From JAJDIA01 sp031555505 (GTDB taxonomy: Bacteria; Bacteroidota; Bacteroidia; Bacteroidales; Tannerellaceae), in the NCBI GenBank assembly GCA_031555505.1, contig JAVBUH010000028.1, forward strand, positions 1 through 61,700: 61,700 bases of DNA, given 5' to 3'. The notes under the pieces are model-generated. The model ran no database searches. It had not been told where the DNA came from and saw only the letters and a program-made list of their open reading frames with translations. Positions 43,818 through 53,347 of the stretch are shown in pieces. Each line of letters starts with the position of its first letter. Position 1 is the stretch's first letter. A program made the position numbers and the translations under genes.

Positions 43818-46232
43818 TTATTGCTTCATTTCAGTTGGATGGGGAGTGACTTTCAACGGCATCTTGCGGATGGCATCAAAACTACATTCGTCTATACACA
43901 AGCCACAAAGTACACACACACTCGTATCGATCGTATGCACTTCATACGGGGTATAGGGGATGGCGCTGACCGGACAGGCTTTGGCACACTTGGTGCAACC
44001 CACACACTGATCGGTCACCACATACCTGATCATGTCTTTGCAGGTTCCCGTCCGGCAGAGGCCGTTCACATGCTCTTCGTATTCCTCCCGGAAATACTTC
44101 AGCGTAGTCAATACCGGGTTAGGCGCTGTCTTGCCCAAGCCGCACAAAGACGATTTCTTAATATTGATCGCCAGTTCTTCCAGTTTGTCGATATCCCCCA
44201 TCTCCGCTTTCCCACTACACAGTTTGTCGAGGATATCCAGCATACGGCGTATCCCCACCCGGCAAAACGTGCATTTACCGCACGACTGGTCGCAGGTAAA
44301 ACTCAGGAAATAACGGGCTACGTCTACCATACAGTTGCTTTCGCTCAAGACCACCAGTCCGCCCGATCCCATCATGGCGCCCATCTGGTTAAAGGCATCG
44401 AAGTCTACCTGCACATCACACAAACGGGCCGGAATACAACCACCCGAAGGGCCGCCGATCTGGACCGCTTTCAGTTTTTCGCCACCTTCCACGCCTCCTC
44501 CTATCTGTTCGATGATCTGGTTGAGGGTGACACCCATCGGCACTTCGATCAGTCCGCCATGCCGGATCTTACCGGCCAGGGCAAACACTTTGGTACCTTT
44601 ACTTCCCGCGGTGCCTACCCGGCTATAAAAGTGGTCGCCATGCCGGACGATATAGGATATCTGGCTCAGCGTCTCCACATTGTTGACCAACGTAGGCCGT
44701 CCGTGCAATCCTGCCACAGCCGGGAAAGGCGGACGTTGTTTGGGGAATCCCCGTTCGCCCTCGATCGAGGCAATCAACGCCGTTTCTTCGCCACAGACAA
44801 AGGCACCTGCGCCTTCAAAGAGACTGATATCGAAGGAGAAGTCACTGCCGAGTATCTGTTCTCCGAGCAGGTTCTTCTCACGGCACAATTCGATCGCCGT
44901 GCGGATACGGGTCACTGCCAGCGGATATTCGGCGCGGATATAAAAAATCCCTTTATCCGCTCCCACCGCGTACCCGGCAATGATCATCCCTTCGATCACC
45001 CGGAACGGATAAGACTCTAGCATCATGCGGTCCATAAAAGCGCCGGGGTCTCCCTCATCGCCATTACAGATCACATATTTTTCCTTCTTGTCTGAAGCAG
45101 CCACAATCTCCCATTTCTTTCCGGTCGGGAAACCACCGCCGCCACGGCCACGGAGTCCGCTGCCCAGTATCGTCCGGGTCACTTCCTCCCTTGTTTGCGA
45201 ACCTAGCACGTTGCGTAAGGCCTCAAATCCCTCATGTGCTATATACTCGTCGATATTCAACGGACCGAGAAACCCGTATCCTTCGGTAGAGATATGTTGC
45301 TGACCGGACAGGAAACTGTCGATCACACCCGTGCGTTCGTTCACCGGTTTCCAGATCACATTATCCCAGGTGATGTCGGTATGGAAGGTATCTATATGGT
45401 TCAGCACACTGTTCTTCACCCGTTTCAACAAACCGGCCGGTTTAAAGTGATGGTGCAGGATCTCTTTGATCTCGGCTGCCTTCACATTGGGGTAGCGGGT
45501 GATAGAGCCATCCGGCAGTACCACATCGATCAGGGGCACCTTATTACATACACCCACACAACCCACCGGCTTGATCGTAACCTCAACCCCTAACTGGTCG
45601 GATGCCGACCGCAGTTCGGTATAGATATCCGCCGAGCCACTGGCCATACAGCACGAACCCATACCCAAACGGATCTCTCCCGCCACCTGGCGTTTAGCCT
45701 GCCGGGCTTCTTCCTTTTCTTTCCCGTCCTGCAAGGCGAGGAAATCGTCAATCACCTCCTTTACCCGGCCGGGCAGGACGTGTCCATAGATTTTTTCGTC
45801 GATCTGAACAACCGGGGCGAGCGTACAACAACCCAGGCAGGCAATCTTCTCTACCGAGAAAAGCCGGTCGGCGGTGGTCATGCCCCCCTCTTCGATCTCC
45901 AGTTCACGCAGGAAGGCATCGTACACATTACCGGCGCCTTTGACATGGCAGGCCGTTCCGGTACAAACCTTCACCAGGTGCTTTCCCAGCGGGATGTGGC
46001 GGAACTGTGAATAGAAGGTGGAAACGCTGATCAGTTGCGCCCGGTCTATTTCCGTCCGTTCATAGAGCCGCTCAATCGCTTCGGAAGGCAGATAGCTAAA
46101 TTCCTCCTGTATAGCCTGCAACAACGGGATAATGGCTTGCCGGGTACGACCGATTCGGTCGATGACTGCATCCACACGGGCATACATTTCATCCCGGGAT
46201 CCTTGTATAGTATGTTCGCACGTACACGCCAT
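43818..46232 (-). CDS. NuoE-NuoF-ferredoxin fusion, NAD(P)H-oxidising flavin/Fe-S subunit
   Basis: 804 residues. Residues 1-165: NuoE-like [2Fe-2S] (C90, C95, C132, C136 in KVCTGTACHVKGA and KIACLGCCTL). Residues 185-265: a second thioredoxin-like [2Fe-2S] (C194/C195, C225, C229). Residues 325-640: NuoF FMN/NADH domain (RGRGGGGFPTGKKWEI at 361-376, CNGDEGDPGAF at 389-399), then SLBB and a 4Fe-4S site (C651, C654, C657, C697). Residues 740-790: two ferredoxin clusters (C743/746/749/753 and C773/776/779/783). This is the HydB/HndC layout of bifurcating hydrogenases with NuoE fused on. No hydrogenase gene exists in the window. Likely NADH or NADPH oxidised in the cytoplasm. Confidence 0.92.
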   Translation of the reverse strand: MACTCEHTIQGSRDEMYARVDAVIDRIGRTRQAIIPLLQAIQEEFSYLPSEAIERLYERTEIDRAQLISVSTFYSQFRHIPLGKHLVKVCTGTACHVKGAGNVYDAFLRELEIEEGGMTTADRLFSVEKIACLGCCTLAPVVQIDEKIYGHVLPGRVKEVIDDFLALQDGKEKEEARQAKRQVAGEIRLGMGSCCMASGSADIYTELRSASDQLGVEVTIKPVGCVGVCNKVPLIDVVLPDGSITRYPNVKAAEIKEILHHHFKPAGLLKRVKNSVLNHIDTFHTDITWDNVIWKPVNERTGVIDSFLSGQQHISTEGYGFLGPLNIDEYIAHEGFEALRNVLGSQTREEVTRTILGSGLRGRGGGGFPTGKKWEIVAASDKKEKYVICNGDEGDPGAFMDRMMLESYPFRVIEGMIIAGYAVGADKGIFYIRAEYPLAVTRIRTAIELCREKNLLGEQILGSDFSFDISLFEGAGAFVCGEETALIASIEGERGFPKQRPPFPAVAGLHGRPTLVNNVETLSQISYIVRHGDHFYSRVGTAGSKGTKVFALAGKIRHGGLIEVPMGVTLNQIIEQIGGGVEGGEKLKAVQIGGPSGGCIPARLCDVQVDFDAFNQMGAMMGSGGLVVLSESNCMVDVARYFLSFTCDQSCGKCTFCRVGIRRMLDILDKLCSGKAEMGDIDKLEELAINIKKSSLCGLGKTAPNPVLTTLKYFREEYEEHVNGLCRTGTCKDMIRYVVTDQCVGCTKCAKACPVSAIPYTPYEVHTIDTSVCVLCGLCIDECSFDAIRKMPLKVTPHPTEMKQ

Positions 46233-46233
46233 A

Positions 46234-48048
46234 TCAGTTTGTTGTTACACAGTAAATGCTTTTTTCTGTCCGTACCACGATCTTCCCGTCCGTGAAGGCG
46301 GGAGTGGTAAAGGTCCTTTCGCCCGTTGCAAACGAATCCAACAAGCGGAACTCATTATCGGCCGAGAAGATATGCATCTTACCATCGTTGCTGAACAGGT
46401 ATATCTTTCCTTCCACCAGCATGGGTGATGCGTAAAACTCGGTATTCAGTTCGTGTTCCTTCCGCAGTGCGCCGGTCTGGGCATCGAAAGAGGCGGCCAC
46501 ACCGTAACTGGTGGCCAGGTACACATTGTCTTTCGTGGCAACCGGACTGGAGACTTCGGGCAGGAATTCATTACTTTCCCATAGCACTTTCCCGTCGGCT
46601 CCGTTGATCGCCACCAGTTTGGAATATTCGCTGGCGGCAAAGATCAGTCCGTTGGCACTACAGGCGCTGGCGCCTACTTCACCCGTCAGGCATTCCACCC
46701 GCCAGAGTTGTTCGCCGTTGCCGGGGTTATAGGCCGTAAGGCCAGGGTTTCCCATAAGCACCAACTGCGGACTGTTGTTCACCTGTGCGATCATGGGCGA
46801 ACTCCAGGTTACCTTCTCGGGGCGGGTCTTGCTCCACCGTTCGTTGCCGGTAACAAGGTCCAGCGCAATCAACCGGGGGTTGTTGGAATTATCATACTGT
46901 ACGATGACCGTATTGCCATAGACCAGCAACGACGAAGCATAGCCATAATGGTTGCTCGGCACCCCGAGGTTCTTCGCCCACAAGCGTGCCCCATCCATAT
47001 CGGCACAGATGATATCGCCGGTGGCAAAGATGGCACACACCTGCTTACCGTTGGTAGCCACCGTGGACGAGGCCAACCCGGTATCCGGTGTTGTCTTGGG
47101 TACCTGAGCCGGTGATCCGGGTATGTTTGTGGCTGCCACCGTCCAACGCTTCTCACCGGTGGTAAGGTCGTAGCAATACAGTTCACGTACCTTGTCATCC
47201 GCTCCGCTGAAGAAGACGTTGTTACCGTTGATCACCGGGGAGTTCTGTCCCTGCCGGGGAATATCCTGTTTCCACGCTATGTTCGTTTTGTCCGCCAGGT
47301 TCCATTTGACGGGTACTCCTTTGGCAGACGACTGCCCGTTGGAATAATTACCCCGGAAGGCATTGTGGGTTACATTAGAAACTGCCGGCTGCGGGGTAGC
47401 GGGGGCAGGCGTGGCCTCCACCCCTGTCGGTGCTGTTTCAACGGGTGCAACTATGGCCGTACCGGCATTCACCGTATCTGTGGGAGCGGGCACATCCTCT
47501 TGCGGCAGCTTGTCTTGCCCTTCAGGTATTGTCACTTCCTTGTTTTCGGCCAGCACCTCTGGCTGTGCCGCGGGTTGATCGGCCGCTTTCGTCATCAGGT
47601 AGGGAGAACTCAGCACGGCAAAAAGAAGAGCGATGATGGCCAGCCCTACCGTGCCCCAGGTAATATACCGCCGGGCATGGGTTTTGATCGCCCACTCGTC
47701 TATCGGATCGATGTCTTTATCCGGAATATGTTTATCCCGGGCGAAGTATAGCCTCACACATACCAGGCATACCGTAAGCATACCCAACAGGATATAGACA
47801 CCGGCCATCAGGTGATCCATGCGCACGAAATAAGCTTTTCGCGCCAGCAGATCTAACTGCCGTATCTGTTCCTGCAAGACCGGGTTATTAGCATTCTCAT
47901 CGTTGAGTTGCTTCAGGGTCTCGATCACTTCGGTCTGTAGCGGCGTAGTCTCCCGCACCTGGAAGTAATTGGTGATCAGCATGATCGATAACGTCACGAT
48001 AAAAACGACTGAGACAATGGCGATATTTCGGAGGATCTCTTTCTTCAT
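46234..48048 (-). CDS. Membrane-anchored PQQ-like beta-propeller protein
   Basis: 604 residues. Three hydrophobic helices (about 9-28, 80-100 and 132-152) place the chain in the membrane; an Ala/Pro/Thr linker (about 155-222) leads to a C-terminal propeller of about 375 residues with blades such as GEKRWTVAATNIPG, ERWSKTRPEKVTWSSP, LWRVECLTGEVGASA and GKVLWESNEFLPEVS. The propeller faces the periplasm if the usual topology holds. No PQQ catalytic residues were recognised. It overlaps the polyferredoxin gene by 4 nt (48045-48048). Confidence 0.85.
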   Translation of the reverse strand: MKKEILRNIAIVSVVFIVTLSIMLITNYFQVRETTPLQTEVIETLKQLNDENANNPVLQEQIRQLDLLARKAYFVRMDHLMAGVYILLGMLTVCLVCVRLYFARDKHIPDKDIDPIDEWAIKTHARRYITWGTVGLAIIALLFAVLSSPYLMTKAADQPAAQPEVLAENKEVTIPEGQDKLPQEDVPAPTDTVNAGTAIVAPVETAPTGVEATPAPATPQPAVSNVTHNAFRGNYSNGQSSAKGVPVKWNLADKTNIAWKQDIPRQGQNSPVINGNNVFFSGADDKVRELYCYDLTTGEKRWTVAATNIPGSPAQVPKTTPDTGLASSTVATNGKQVCAIFATGDIICADMDGARLWAKNLGVPSNHYGYASSLLVYGNTVIVQYDNSNNPRLIALDLVTGNERWSKTRPEKVTWSSPMIAQVNNSPQLVLMGNPGLTAYNPGNGEQLWRVECLTGEVGASACSANGLIFAASEYSKLVAINGADGKVLWESNEFLPEVSSPVATKDNVYLATSYGVAASFDAQTGALRKEHELNTEFYASPMLVEGKIYLFSNDGKMHIFSADNEFRLLDSFATGERTFTTPAFTDGKIVVRTEKSIYCVTTN

Positions 48049-49328
48049 GGTATACTATTTCCTGATTCGACTTCGAGTGTATTCTGGGGGCAATAACTGA
48101 AACAGCGACCACAGTCCACACAGGCGGCAGGGTCAATTTCGTATTGTTTGCGGGTTCGCTTTACCGACAACCGGATCAGTGTGCTACCGATCACCAGACC
48201 GATCAATGCGCCGGCAATGGTTGCATAGAGGCTGAACGCATCCTGAATCTGTCTATACGTTTCGGTGATTGCTTCTACGGTACCCCCTTGTCCGTAGAAG
48301 GCCTCCAATTCAAGGGAAAGCACATCCTGCGGATCGGCTTCCTGCTGTATCACCAAATCATACAGGCGGACATCCTTGTTGCCGCGGCTAAGGTCGCCGC
48401 TTACCGCCCACATCAACAACGCACCGGCCCCCATCAATAGCGGGAGTACAACGAAATACATCAGTATCCGCTTTACACCCTCGGGGCGGCTTTCTTTTAC
48501 CTTATTATCGTAGGGCGCCCTGATCGCATCCACCGGACAGGCATTGTGGCACAACTCACAATTGATACAAGGCTGTACCGTGATCTGCACCTTCCGGATA
48601 GATACCCGGGAAAAAAGGCTCAGCAACGCCCCGTACGGACAAATAAAACGGCAGAACGGCCGGCCCGTAAACACGGCAGCGATCAGCAATAATACACCGA
48701 ACGCGATCAACCCGATATCCCCTCCTAAGCGGAAGATACCGATAAACGGATCAAAGCGGCAGATCATAAAACTACTCCGGGTAGCCACATACAAAACGGC
48801 AAAGATGAGGTATATCCAGGGGATCATACCCAGTGTAGCAGTCAGCGACCGGGATAACCGGTAATGCTTTACATTGACCAGTTCCTGTAAGGCCCCAAAC
48901 GGACATACGCCCGCACAGAACACCCGGCCGAACAGAAAAGCAAACCCGACAGGCAGGATAAAAAAGAGCAGTACGGACAACGGTAGCACGTATGCGTTGT
49001 CTACCAACGCCAACGTAACGTTCTGGATAGCACCGATACTGCAAATACAGCCTTCCCGGAAGAAGCCGAAATAGGCAACCGAAATAATGGACGTCCAGAT
49101 CACCGGTTGCCGTGTACGCTTTTTAATCATCGCCCAGGCAACCAGGCTCATCAACGCAACCAATACCACCAGGTCTATCGCTACCCATAACGTTTCGTTC
49201 GGTACGGGATAGGTGATATCCGGATACTGGTAGCCCGATTCGAAATCAGGCTTGGGAAACCGGTTCTGCGCACCGGCCATTCCGGCACACAGCAGGAAGA
49301 GGTATGTCAATCGGGTTTTCTTCATCAC
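48045..49328 (-). CDS. NapH/NosR-like membrane polyferredoxin
   Basis: 427 residues. A signal/anchor helix and five or six further membrane helices carry the family's CxxxCP loops (FCAGVCPFGALQE and FCRFICPYGALL) and an unusual early REGCICSIGAIQ. Two ferredoxin sites follow, CINCELCHNACPVDAI in the middle and CVDCGRCFSYCPQNT at the C-terminus. Such proteins (NapH, NosR, CcoG) carry electrons across or along the membrane. A large soluble loop (about 305-385) separates the helices. The gene lies between the NapG-like and the propeller gene of the operon. Confidence 0.88.
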   Translation of the reverse strand: MMKKTRLTYLFLLCAGMAGAQNRFPKPDFESGYQYPDITYPVPNETLWVAIDLVVLVALMSLVAWAMIKKRTRQPVIWTSIISVAYFGFFREGCICSIGAIQNVTLALVDNAYVLPLSVLLFFILPVGFAFLFGRVFCAGVCPFGALQELVNVKHYRLSRSLTATLGMIPWIYLIFAVLYVATRSSFMICRFDPFIGIFRLGGDIGLIAFGVLLLIAAVFTGRPFCRFICPYGALLSLFSRVSIRKVQITVQPCINCELCHNACPVDAIRAPYDNKVKESRPEGVKRILMYFVVLPLLMGAGALLMWAVSGDLSRGNKDVRLYDLVIQQEADPQDVLSLELEAFYGQGGTVEAITETYRQIQDAFSLYATIAGALIGLVIGSTLIRLSVKRTRKQYEIDPAACVDCGRCFSYCPQNTLEVESGNSIP

Positions 49329-49329
49329 A

Positions 49330-49899
49330 TCAGTCTTTCAATTTATAGGCCTGGGTATAGGGAACGCGTGTGATCGCATTGGATGCACATACCGTCGCAA
49401 TCTTACATTCATTGCAATTACTACAGAGTTCCCGCTTGATCTGCAAATAGAGGGAACCATTCCCGAATGAGCCGCAGCCCTTCACACACTTGCCACATCC
49501 GTTGCACAGGTCTTCATTGATCGTATATTCGAAATAAGGATCTTCCACAAACTGACGCTGGATCGCCCCGGTCGGACACCGGAGGTTTTCGGCTGCCGTA
49601 TTCAGGTCCTTCACATTCGAGCGGTAATATCCGCCACACAAGTCGCAGTACCCGCAGACTTTATTGGCATGGATACATTTTACGGCCGACACGGAAAGGA
49701 CACAATGGGTCTCACACCGTCCGCACTGCGTGCACTTGGCCGGGTCGATCTGCCACAAGGCCATCTCCTTTCCCATCACTTTGCGGGCCAACAGGCCAGA
49801 CACGGCCAGTATCGTTCCGCCCGCAGCCGTCTGACCCAGCAGGCGCAGGAAGCGGCGGCGCGCCATAGGACTTTTCGTTGTATGTGTATGCTGTTCCAT
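49330..49899 (-). CDS. NapG-like periplasmic ferredoxin with twin-arginine-like signal
   Basis: 189 residues. The N-terminal RRRFLRLLGQTAAGG is a near-match to the Tat consensus, so the cofactor-loaded protein may cross the membrane folded. Cysteines form at least four groups: C56/59/62/66; C75, C82, C85, C88 with C108; C132/135/138/142; C159/162/165/171. It is therefore a multi-[4Fe-4S] protein like NapG. It starts 1 nt after the polyferredoxin stop (reading minus). Confidence 0.85.
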   Translation of the reverse strand: MEQHTHTTKSPMARRRFLRLLGQTAAGGTILAVSGLLARKVMGKEMALWQIDPAKCTQCGRCETHCVLSVSAVKCIHANKVCGYCDLCGGYYRSNVKDLNTAAENLRCPTGAIQRQFVEDPYFEYTINEDLCNGCGKCVKGCGSFGNGSLYLQIKRELCSNCNECKIATVCASNAITRVPYTQAYKLKD

Positions 49900-49924
49900 T
49901 GTACAGTCAACTAATTACAGTTAT

Positions 49925-50956
49925 TTAAATAGTGACGCCTTCCCGTAACGGGCAATTGACACCGCAATCCGCACAGGCCGTCCGGGCAGCTAATGCCTGA
50001 TCATACCGGAAGGTGGATACCAGATTCTTTCCAACAACAAATAACTTGTCGCCTAGCACCTTTACATTATATGCCACATTACCGCCACCCAACGCTTTGC
50101 TATCCAGCAGCATAGTCCGGAACCGTCCATCCCGGCCGTAACAACTGATCCGGGGATTCCCCTTTTCAGACGTAATGATCTCACCGGTGGAAGTGGACGA
50201 CAGGTATACCGGGTTACAACATCCACAAAACGATCCGGAAGCGCCGCCAGCCTGACCGAAAGCGCCCACATACTCACCCTCCAATGTATAGCTTTCTACC
50301 TGATGCCTGCCTGAATTGGAGCAGAAGATCAGGCCATTGACAGCCGCTATGCCAAACGAGTAGCTCGGTATAATAAAGCCGTTCGGGCTTCGTATCACAG
50401 ACACCAAGTTCCCCCCGGTGGTATATTTGCAGATTTGCTTATTCGCTGCATCCGTCACGAACACGAAGCCGGATGTAACCGCCATCGAGCAATAATCGGA
50501 CTGGTCGCTGCAGGCTTCCCAATCCCTGATCCATTCGCCATCCATCGTATAGACTTCGATACGGGCCGGGAACAAGAGGTAAATCATGTCATTATCCACG
50601 GCAATATCCCGCAACTGGCTACCAATAGCGAAGTTGTTCAGCAACGAGCCCGTCTGGCTATACAGATAGAGATTATTCGATGCGGCAACGATCAGCTTGT
50701 CGTTAGACAGTTCAAATCCCTCTATCCAATCGGGCACACTAAAAGACGATACCAATTGATAAGGCGAAGCAGGTACGGCCTTAGACAAACCCTGCCTGCT
50801 TCCCGGATCAGACAAAGCATTACCCGGCAAGCGGTACATCTTATGCAGCAAGACACCGGTCATACCCAGGATGCTTCCGCCCGCGATAAGAGAACCACAC
50901 ACCTGCAAAAACCGTTTGCGTGAGATCTTCTCTTTATTTTCTTTGTTCGGTTCCAT
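49925..50956 (-). CDS. Cysteine-motif NHL-like beta-propeller protein, paralogue 1
   Basis: 343 residues. An N-terminal anchor with a Tat-like motif (SRKRFLQVCGSLIAGGS; RKR rather than RR) is followed by NHL-type blades. Two motifs are shared with the next gene: EACSDQSDYCS (C149, C156) and GCCNP (C246, C247) followed by TSEKGNPRIS. A C-terminal ACADCGVNC (C328, C331, C335) is absent from the paralogue and could bind a metal or cluster. The conserved cysteines suggest a cofactor or disulphide site in a redox role. The family is known in outline from related operons, but no function is established. Confidence 0.8.
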   Translation of the reverse strand: MEPNKENKEKISRKRFLQVCGSLIAGGSILGMTGVLLHKMYRLPGNALSDPGSRQGLSKAVPASPYQLVSSFSVPDWIEGFELSNDKLIVAASNNLYLYSQTGSLLNNFAIGSQLRDIAVDNDMIYLLFPARIEVYTMDGEWIRDWEACSDQSDYCSMAVTSGFVFVTDAANKQICKYTTGGNLVSVIRSPNGFIIPSYSFGIAAVNGLIFCSNSGRHQVESYTLEGEYVGAFGQAGGASGSFCGCCNPVYLSSTSTGEIITSEKGNPRISCYGRDGRFRTMLLDSKALGGGNVAYNVKVLGDKLFVVGKNLVSTFRYDQALAARTACADCGVNCPLREGVTI

Positions 50957-50981
50957 ATACTGTTACATACCTGTTTTTACA

Positions 50982-51917
50982 TTACAATGAACTATTCGAT
51001 GCTGCCGGTTGATACCGGAAGGCCGACAGCGTTTGCTCACCGGAGACAAACAGTGTATCCCCTGAAGCCTTCACACCATACGCATCGGTACCGCCGCCAA
51101 GCCCTCTGCCGTTCAGCAACATACGGTCGAACCGCCCGTCGTGGCCGTACGTACTGATCCGTGGATTGCCTTTTTCAGACGTCAGCAGTTTGCCATCCGG
51201 CATAAAGGTGATATAGGAGGGATTACAGCATCCGGCAAAAAAACCTTCTTTACCACCAGGCCCGCCAAAGGCTGCAATGAAACGGCCGTCTAAGGTATAA
51301 GTCTCTATCAGGTGCCGCCCGGCATTCACACAATACACCGTATCATTGCGGTGATCGATATCAAATGAATAGCTGGGGATGAGGAACTCCCGCGGACTTT
51401 GAATGAACCGCACGAAGTTACCTTCTTCCGTATATTGGCAGATATTCTTGTTCGCCACATCGGTTACAAACACATAACCGGAAACCGCCGTCAGCGAGCA
51501 ATAATCCGAAAGTTCGCTGCATGCCTCCCATTGGTGCACCAGCCCGCCCTCAAGGGAATACACTTCGATCCGCGTAGGATATAAGACATAGACAGACTCT
51601 TTATCCAACGTGATATCCCTTACATCGGATGCCACCGGGAAACGGGACAGTTGTTCTCCCGCCACATTATAGACGTACATATGCCGGCCGGATACGATAT
51701 ACAACCGGTCGCCATACAATTCAAAACAAATGATCTTTTCCGGCAGTTCGAAGGCCGAGGCCTTTGTATACGGGCTTGCAAACGGCGCTCCTTCCTCCAC
51801 CGTTGTTTCTACGGCCGACTTTTCTTCCTTATTCATGGAAGATGCCATATACCAGACAAACCCTGCTATCAGCAGGAAGATCAGGATATTCAGGGATAGT
51901 TGTGCATTTCGTTTCAT
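50982..51917 (-). CDS. Cysteine-motif NHL-like beta-propeller protein, paralogue 2
   Basis: 311 residues with a membrane anchor (about 8-26) but no Tat-like motif. The propeller carries the same motifs as its neighbour: EACSELSDYCS (C133, C140), GCCNP (C230, C231) and TSEKGNPRIS at 246-255. Fold and motif spacing are the same, so the two arose by duplication; this copy lacks the C-terminal CxxC tail. Together they could form a heteromeric redox or cofactor-holding unit on the periplasmic face. Confidence 0.8.
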   Translation of the reverse strand: MKRNAQLSLNILIFLLIAGFVWYMASSMNKEEKSAVETTVEEGAPFASPYTKASAFELPEKIICFELYGDRLYIVSGRHMYVYNVAGEQLSRFPVASDVRDITLDKESVYVLYPTRIEVYSLEGGLVHQWEACSELSDYCSLTAVSGYVFVTDVANKNICQYTEEGNFVRFIQSPREFLIPSYSFDIDHRNDTVYCVNAGRHLIETYTLDGRFIAAFGGPGGKEGFFAGCCNPSYITFMPDGKLLTSEKGNPRISTYGHDGRFDRMLLNGRGLGGGTDAYGVKASGDTLFVSGEQTLSAFRYQPAASNSSL

Positions 51918-51920
51918 CGT

Positions 51921-53345
51921 TCAACTCACTTTCAGACATTTAACCGTATGTGCATCCCGCACGATCAGCATCCCGTCGGCATAGGCCAACGGCCCCCAGG
52001 CATCCGCCCCATCCATGATCCGTTGCTTTTTCAGCAACTGCATGCTTTGGGCGGCAATTTCATACAGGTACAGTTCGCCATCTTCCTTGAAGACAAACAG
52101 CTTGTTATTGACCACCAGGTAAGGACCCAACCCGAAACGCTCGTCGGCAGCCGAGGTCCATACGGCCTTATGCAGGTTGCCCGGTGCATAATACACCAGC
52201 TTGCTGCGGTCTCCACCACCATCCTTGGGGATGATGCTGATGAGCATATTGTTGTACAGGATAGGCGTTTGTTGCTCGCTGGACAACCCTTCATTGGGTT
52301 TGTACTGGTCGGTAATGGCAGCCGTCCATGTCGTTCCGGACCGGCCCACCTGCAACAAGGCGCCACCCGTTCCGTAACCGGCCACCATAAAGATACGGTC
52401 TGCAGACAGTTGCAAAGGAGAAGGCGCCACCACCGAAGGCTGCCATTTGGACGTCTGCCAGAGCAACGTACCCCGGTCGTCTTTCTCTGCCGATACCCCA
52501 CAGACCCCACCTACGCCGATATAGACATAGGTCTTCTTCCCAAGCAATGTCATGGGCATAACGGAGGAATGCGACATGGTGTAGCCCAATGTATTCGGCG
52601 TGGCCCACACCCGCTCACCCGTCCGACAATCAAACCCGGCCAACAGTACCTCTTCACCCGCAGGCGCCAGTATCAATATTCCATCGTCTACCCGCGGACA
52701 CTGGCCGGTGTACCAGAACGGCACCTCGGCTTTAAATTCTTTCTGCATATCCAGCGACCATTTCAGATCACCCGTCACCGGATCGCAACACATCACATGT
52801 CCCTGCGGACCGATGGTGACAATATAATCGTCGCCTATAGCAGGAACGGTACGAGAAAAGCCGTGATTCCGCTTGATTGGCACCCGGTACCACCTGCGCC
52901 ACAGTTCTTCTCCTGTTTCCAGCGAAAAACAACGCAGGGCATCCGAACTTAACTGCTCGTTATAGTCCAGGAAATAGACCCGCCCGTTATAAATCACCGG
53001 CGCTGCATGCCCTTCGCCCGTATCCACACTCCAGAGGACGGGATACTCTTCGGCTGAAGTGTTGATCGTTTCGGCAGCCACAATCACGTTGGAGGTCTGT
53101 TCCCCCCGAAAACTGCTCCACTTACCTGTCAGGGAGGAGGTATGATCGGTATATTTCATGAAAAACTCGCCAATCAGCACATCATCTGTCTTTCGTTCCA
53201 TCCCCTGGGGACGATTGTCCGCCCCTGGTTCCTGTAAGACAAAACGCGTATCCGATGGCGTATACAGTTGCCACCCGACAAGGATCGCGGTATACAGGAA
53301 AGCGACGCCTGCCGTTATCAGCGTAATTGCCTTTTTCTTTTCCAT
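51921..53345 (-). CDS. PQQ-like beta-propeller protein, membrane-anchored
   Basis: 474 residues with an N-terminal membrane segment (MEKKKAITLITAGVAFLYTA). Blades show the PQQ-like pattern: ALRCFSLETGEELWRRWYRV, VTGDLKWSLDMQKE, RTGERVWATPNTLG and RGTLLWQTSKWQ. It opens with WSSFRGEQTSNV, similar to the W-x-RG opener of dehydrogenase-like propellers in Bacteroidota. No calcium/PQQ catalytic Asp-Glu pair is certain. Its stop is 3 nt before the NHL-like gene (51917). Confidence 0.8.
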   Translation of the reverse strand: MEKKKAITLITAGVAFLYTAILVGWQLYTPSDTRFVLQEPGADNRPQGMERKTDDVLIGEFFMKYTDHTSSLTGKWSSFRGEQTSNVIVAAETINTSAEEYPVLWSVDTGEGHAAPVIYNGRVYFLDYNEQLSSDALRCFSLETGEELWRRWYRVPIKRNHGFSRTVPAIGDDYIVTIGPQGHVMCCDPVTGDLKWSLDMQKEFKAEVPFWYTGQCPRVDDGILILAPAGEEVLLAGFDCRTGERVWATPNTLGYTMSHSSVMPMTLLGKKTYVYIGVGGVCGVSAEKDDRGTLLWQTSKWQPSVVAPSPLQLSADRIFMVAGYGTGGALLQVGRSGTTWTAAITDQYKPNEGLSSEQQTPILYNNMLISIIPKDGGGDRSKLVYYAPGNLHKAVWTSAADERFGLGPYLVVNNKLFVFKEDGELYLYEIAAQSMQLLKKQRIMDGADAWGPLAYADGMLIVRDAHTVKCLKVS

Positions 53346-53347
53346 CC

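Noticed and set aside
43794..45020. 408-codon plus-strand frame opposite the NuoE-NuoF fusion
   Set aside because: Antisense of a clear flavoprotein gene with full family motifs; no coding sense of its own.
51900..52952. 350-codon plus-strand frame opposite a propeller gene
   Set aside because: Shadow of the PQQ-like gene; composition biased to His, Arg and Pro and no domain.
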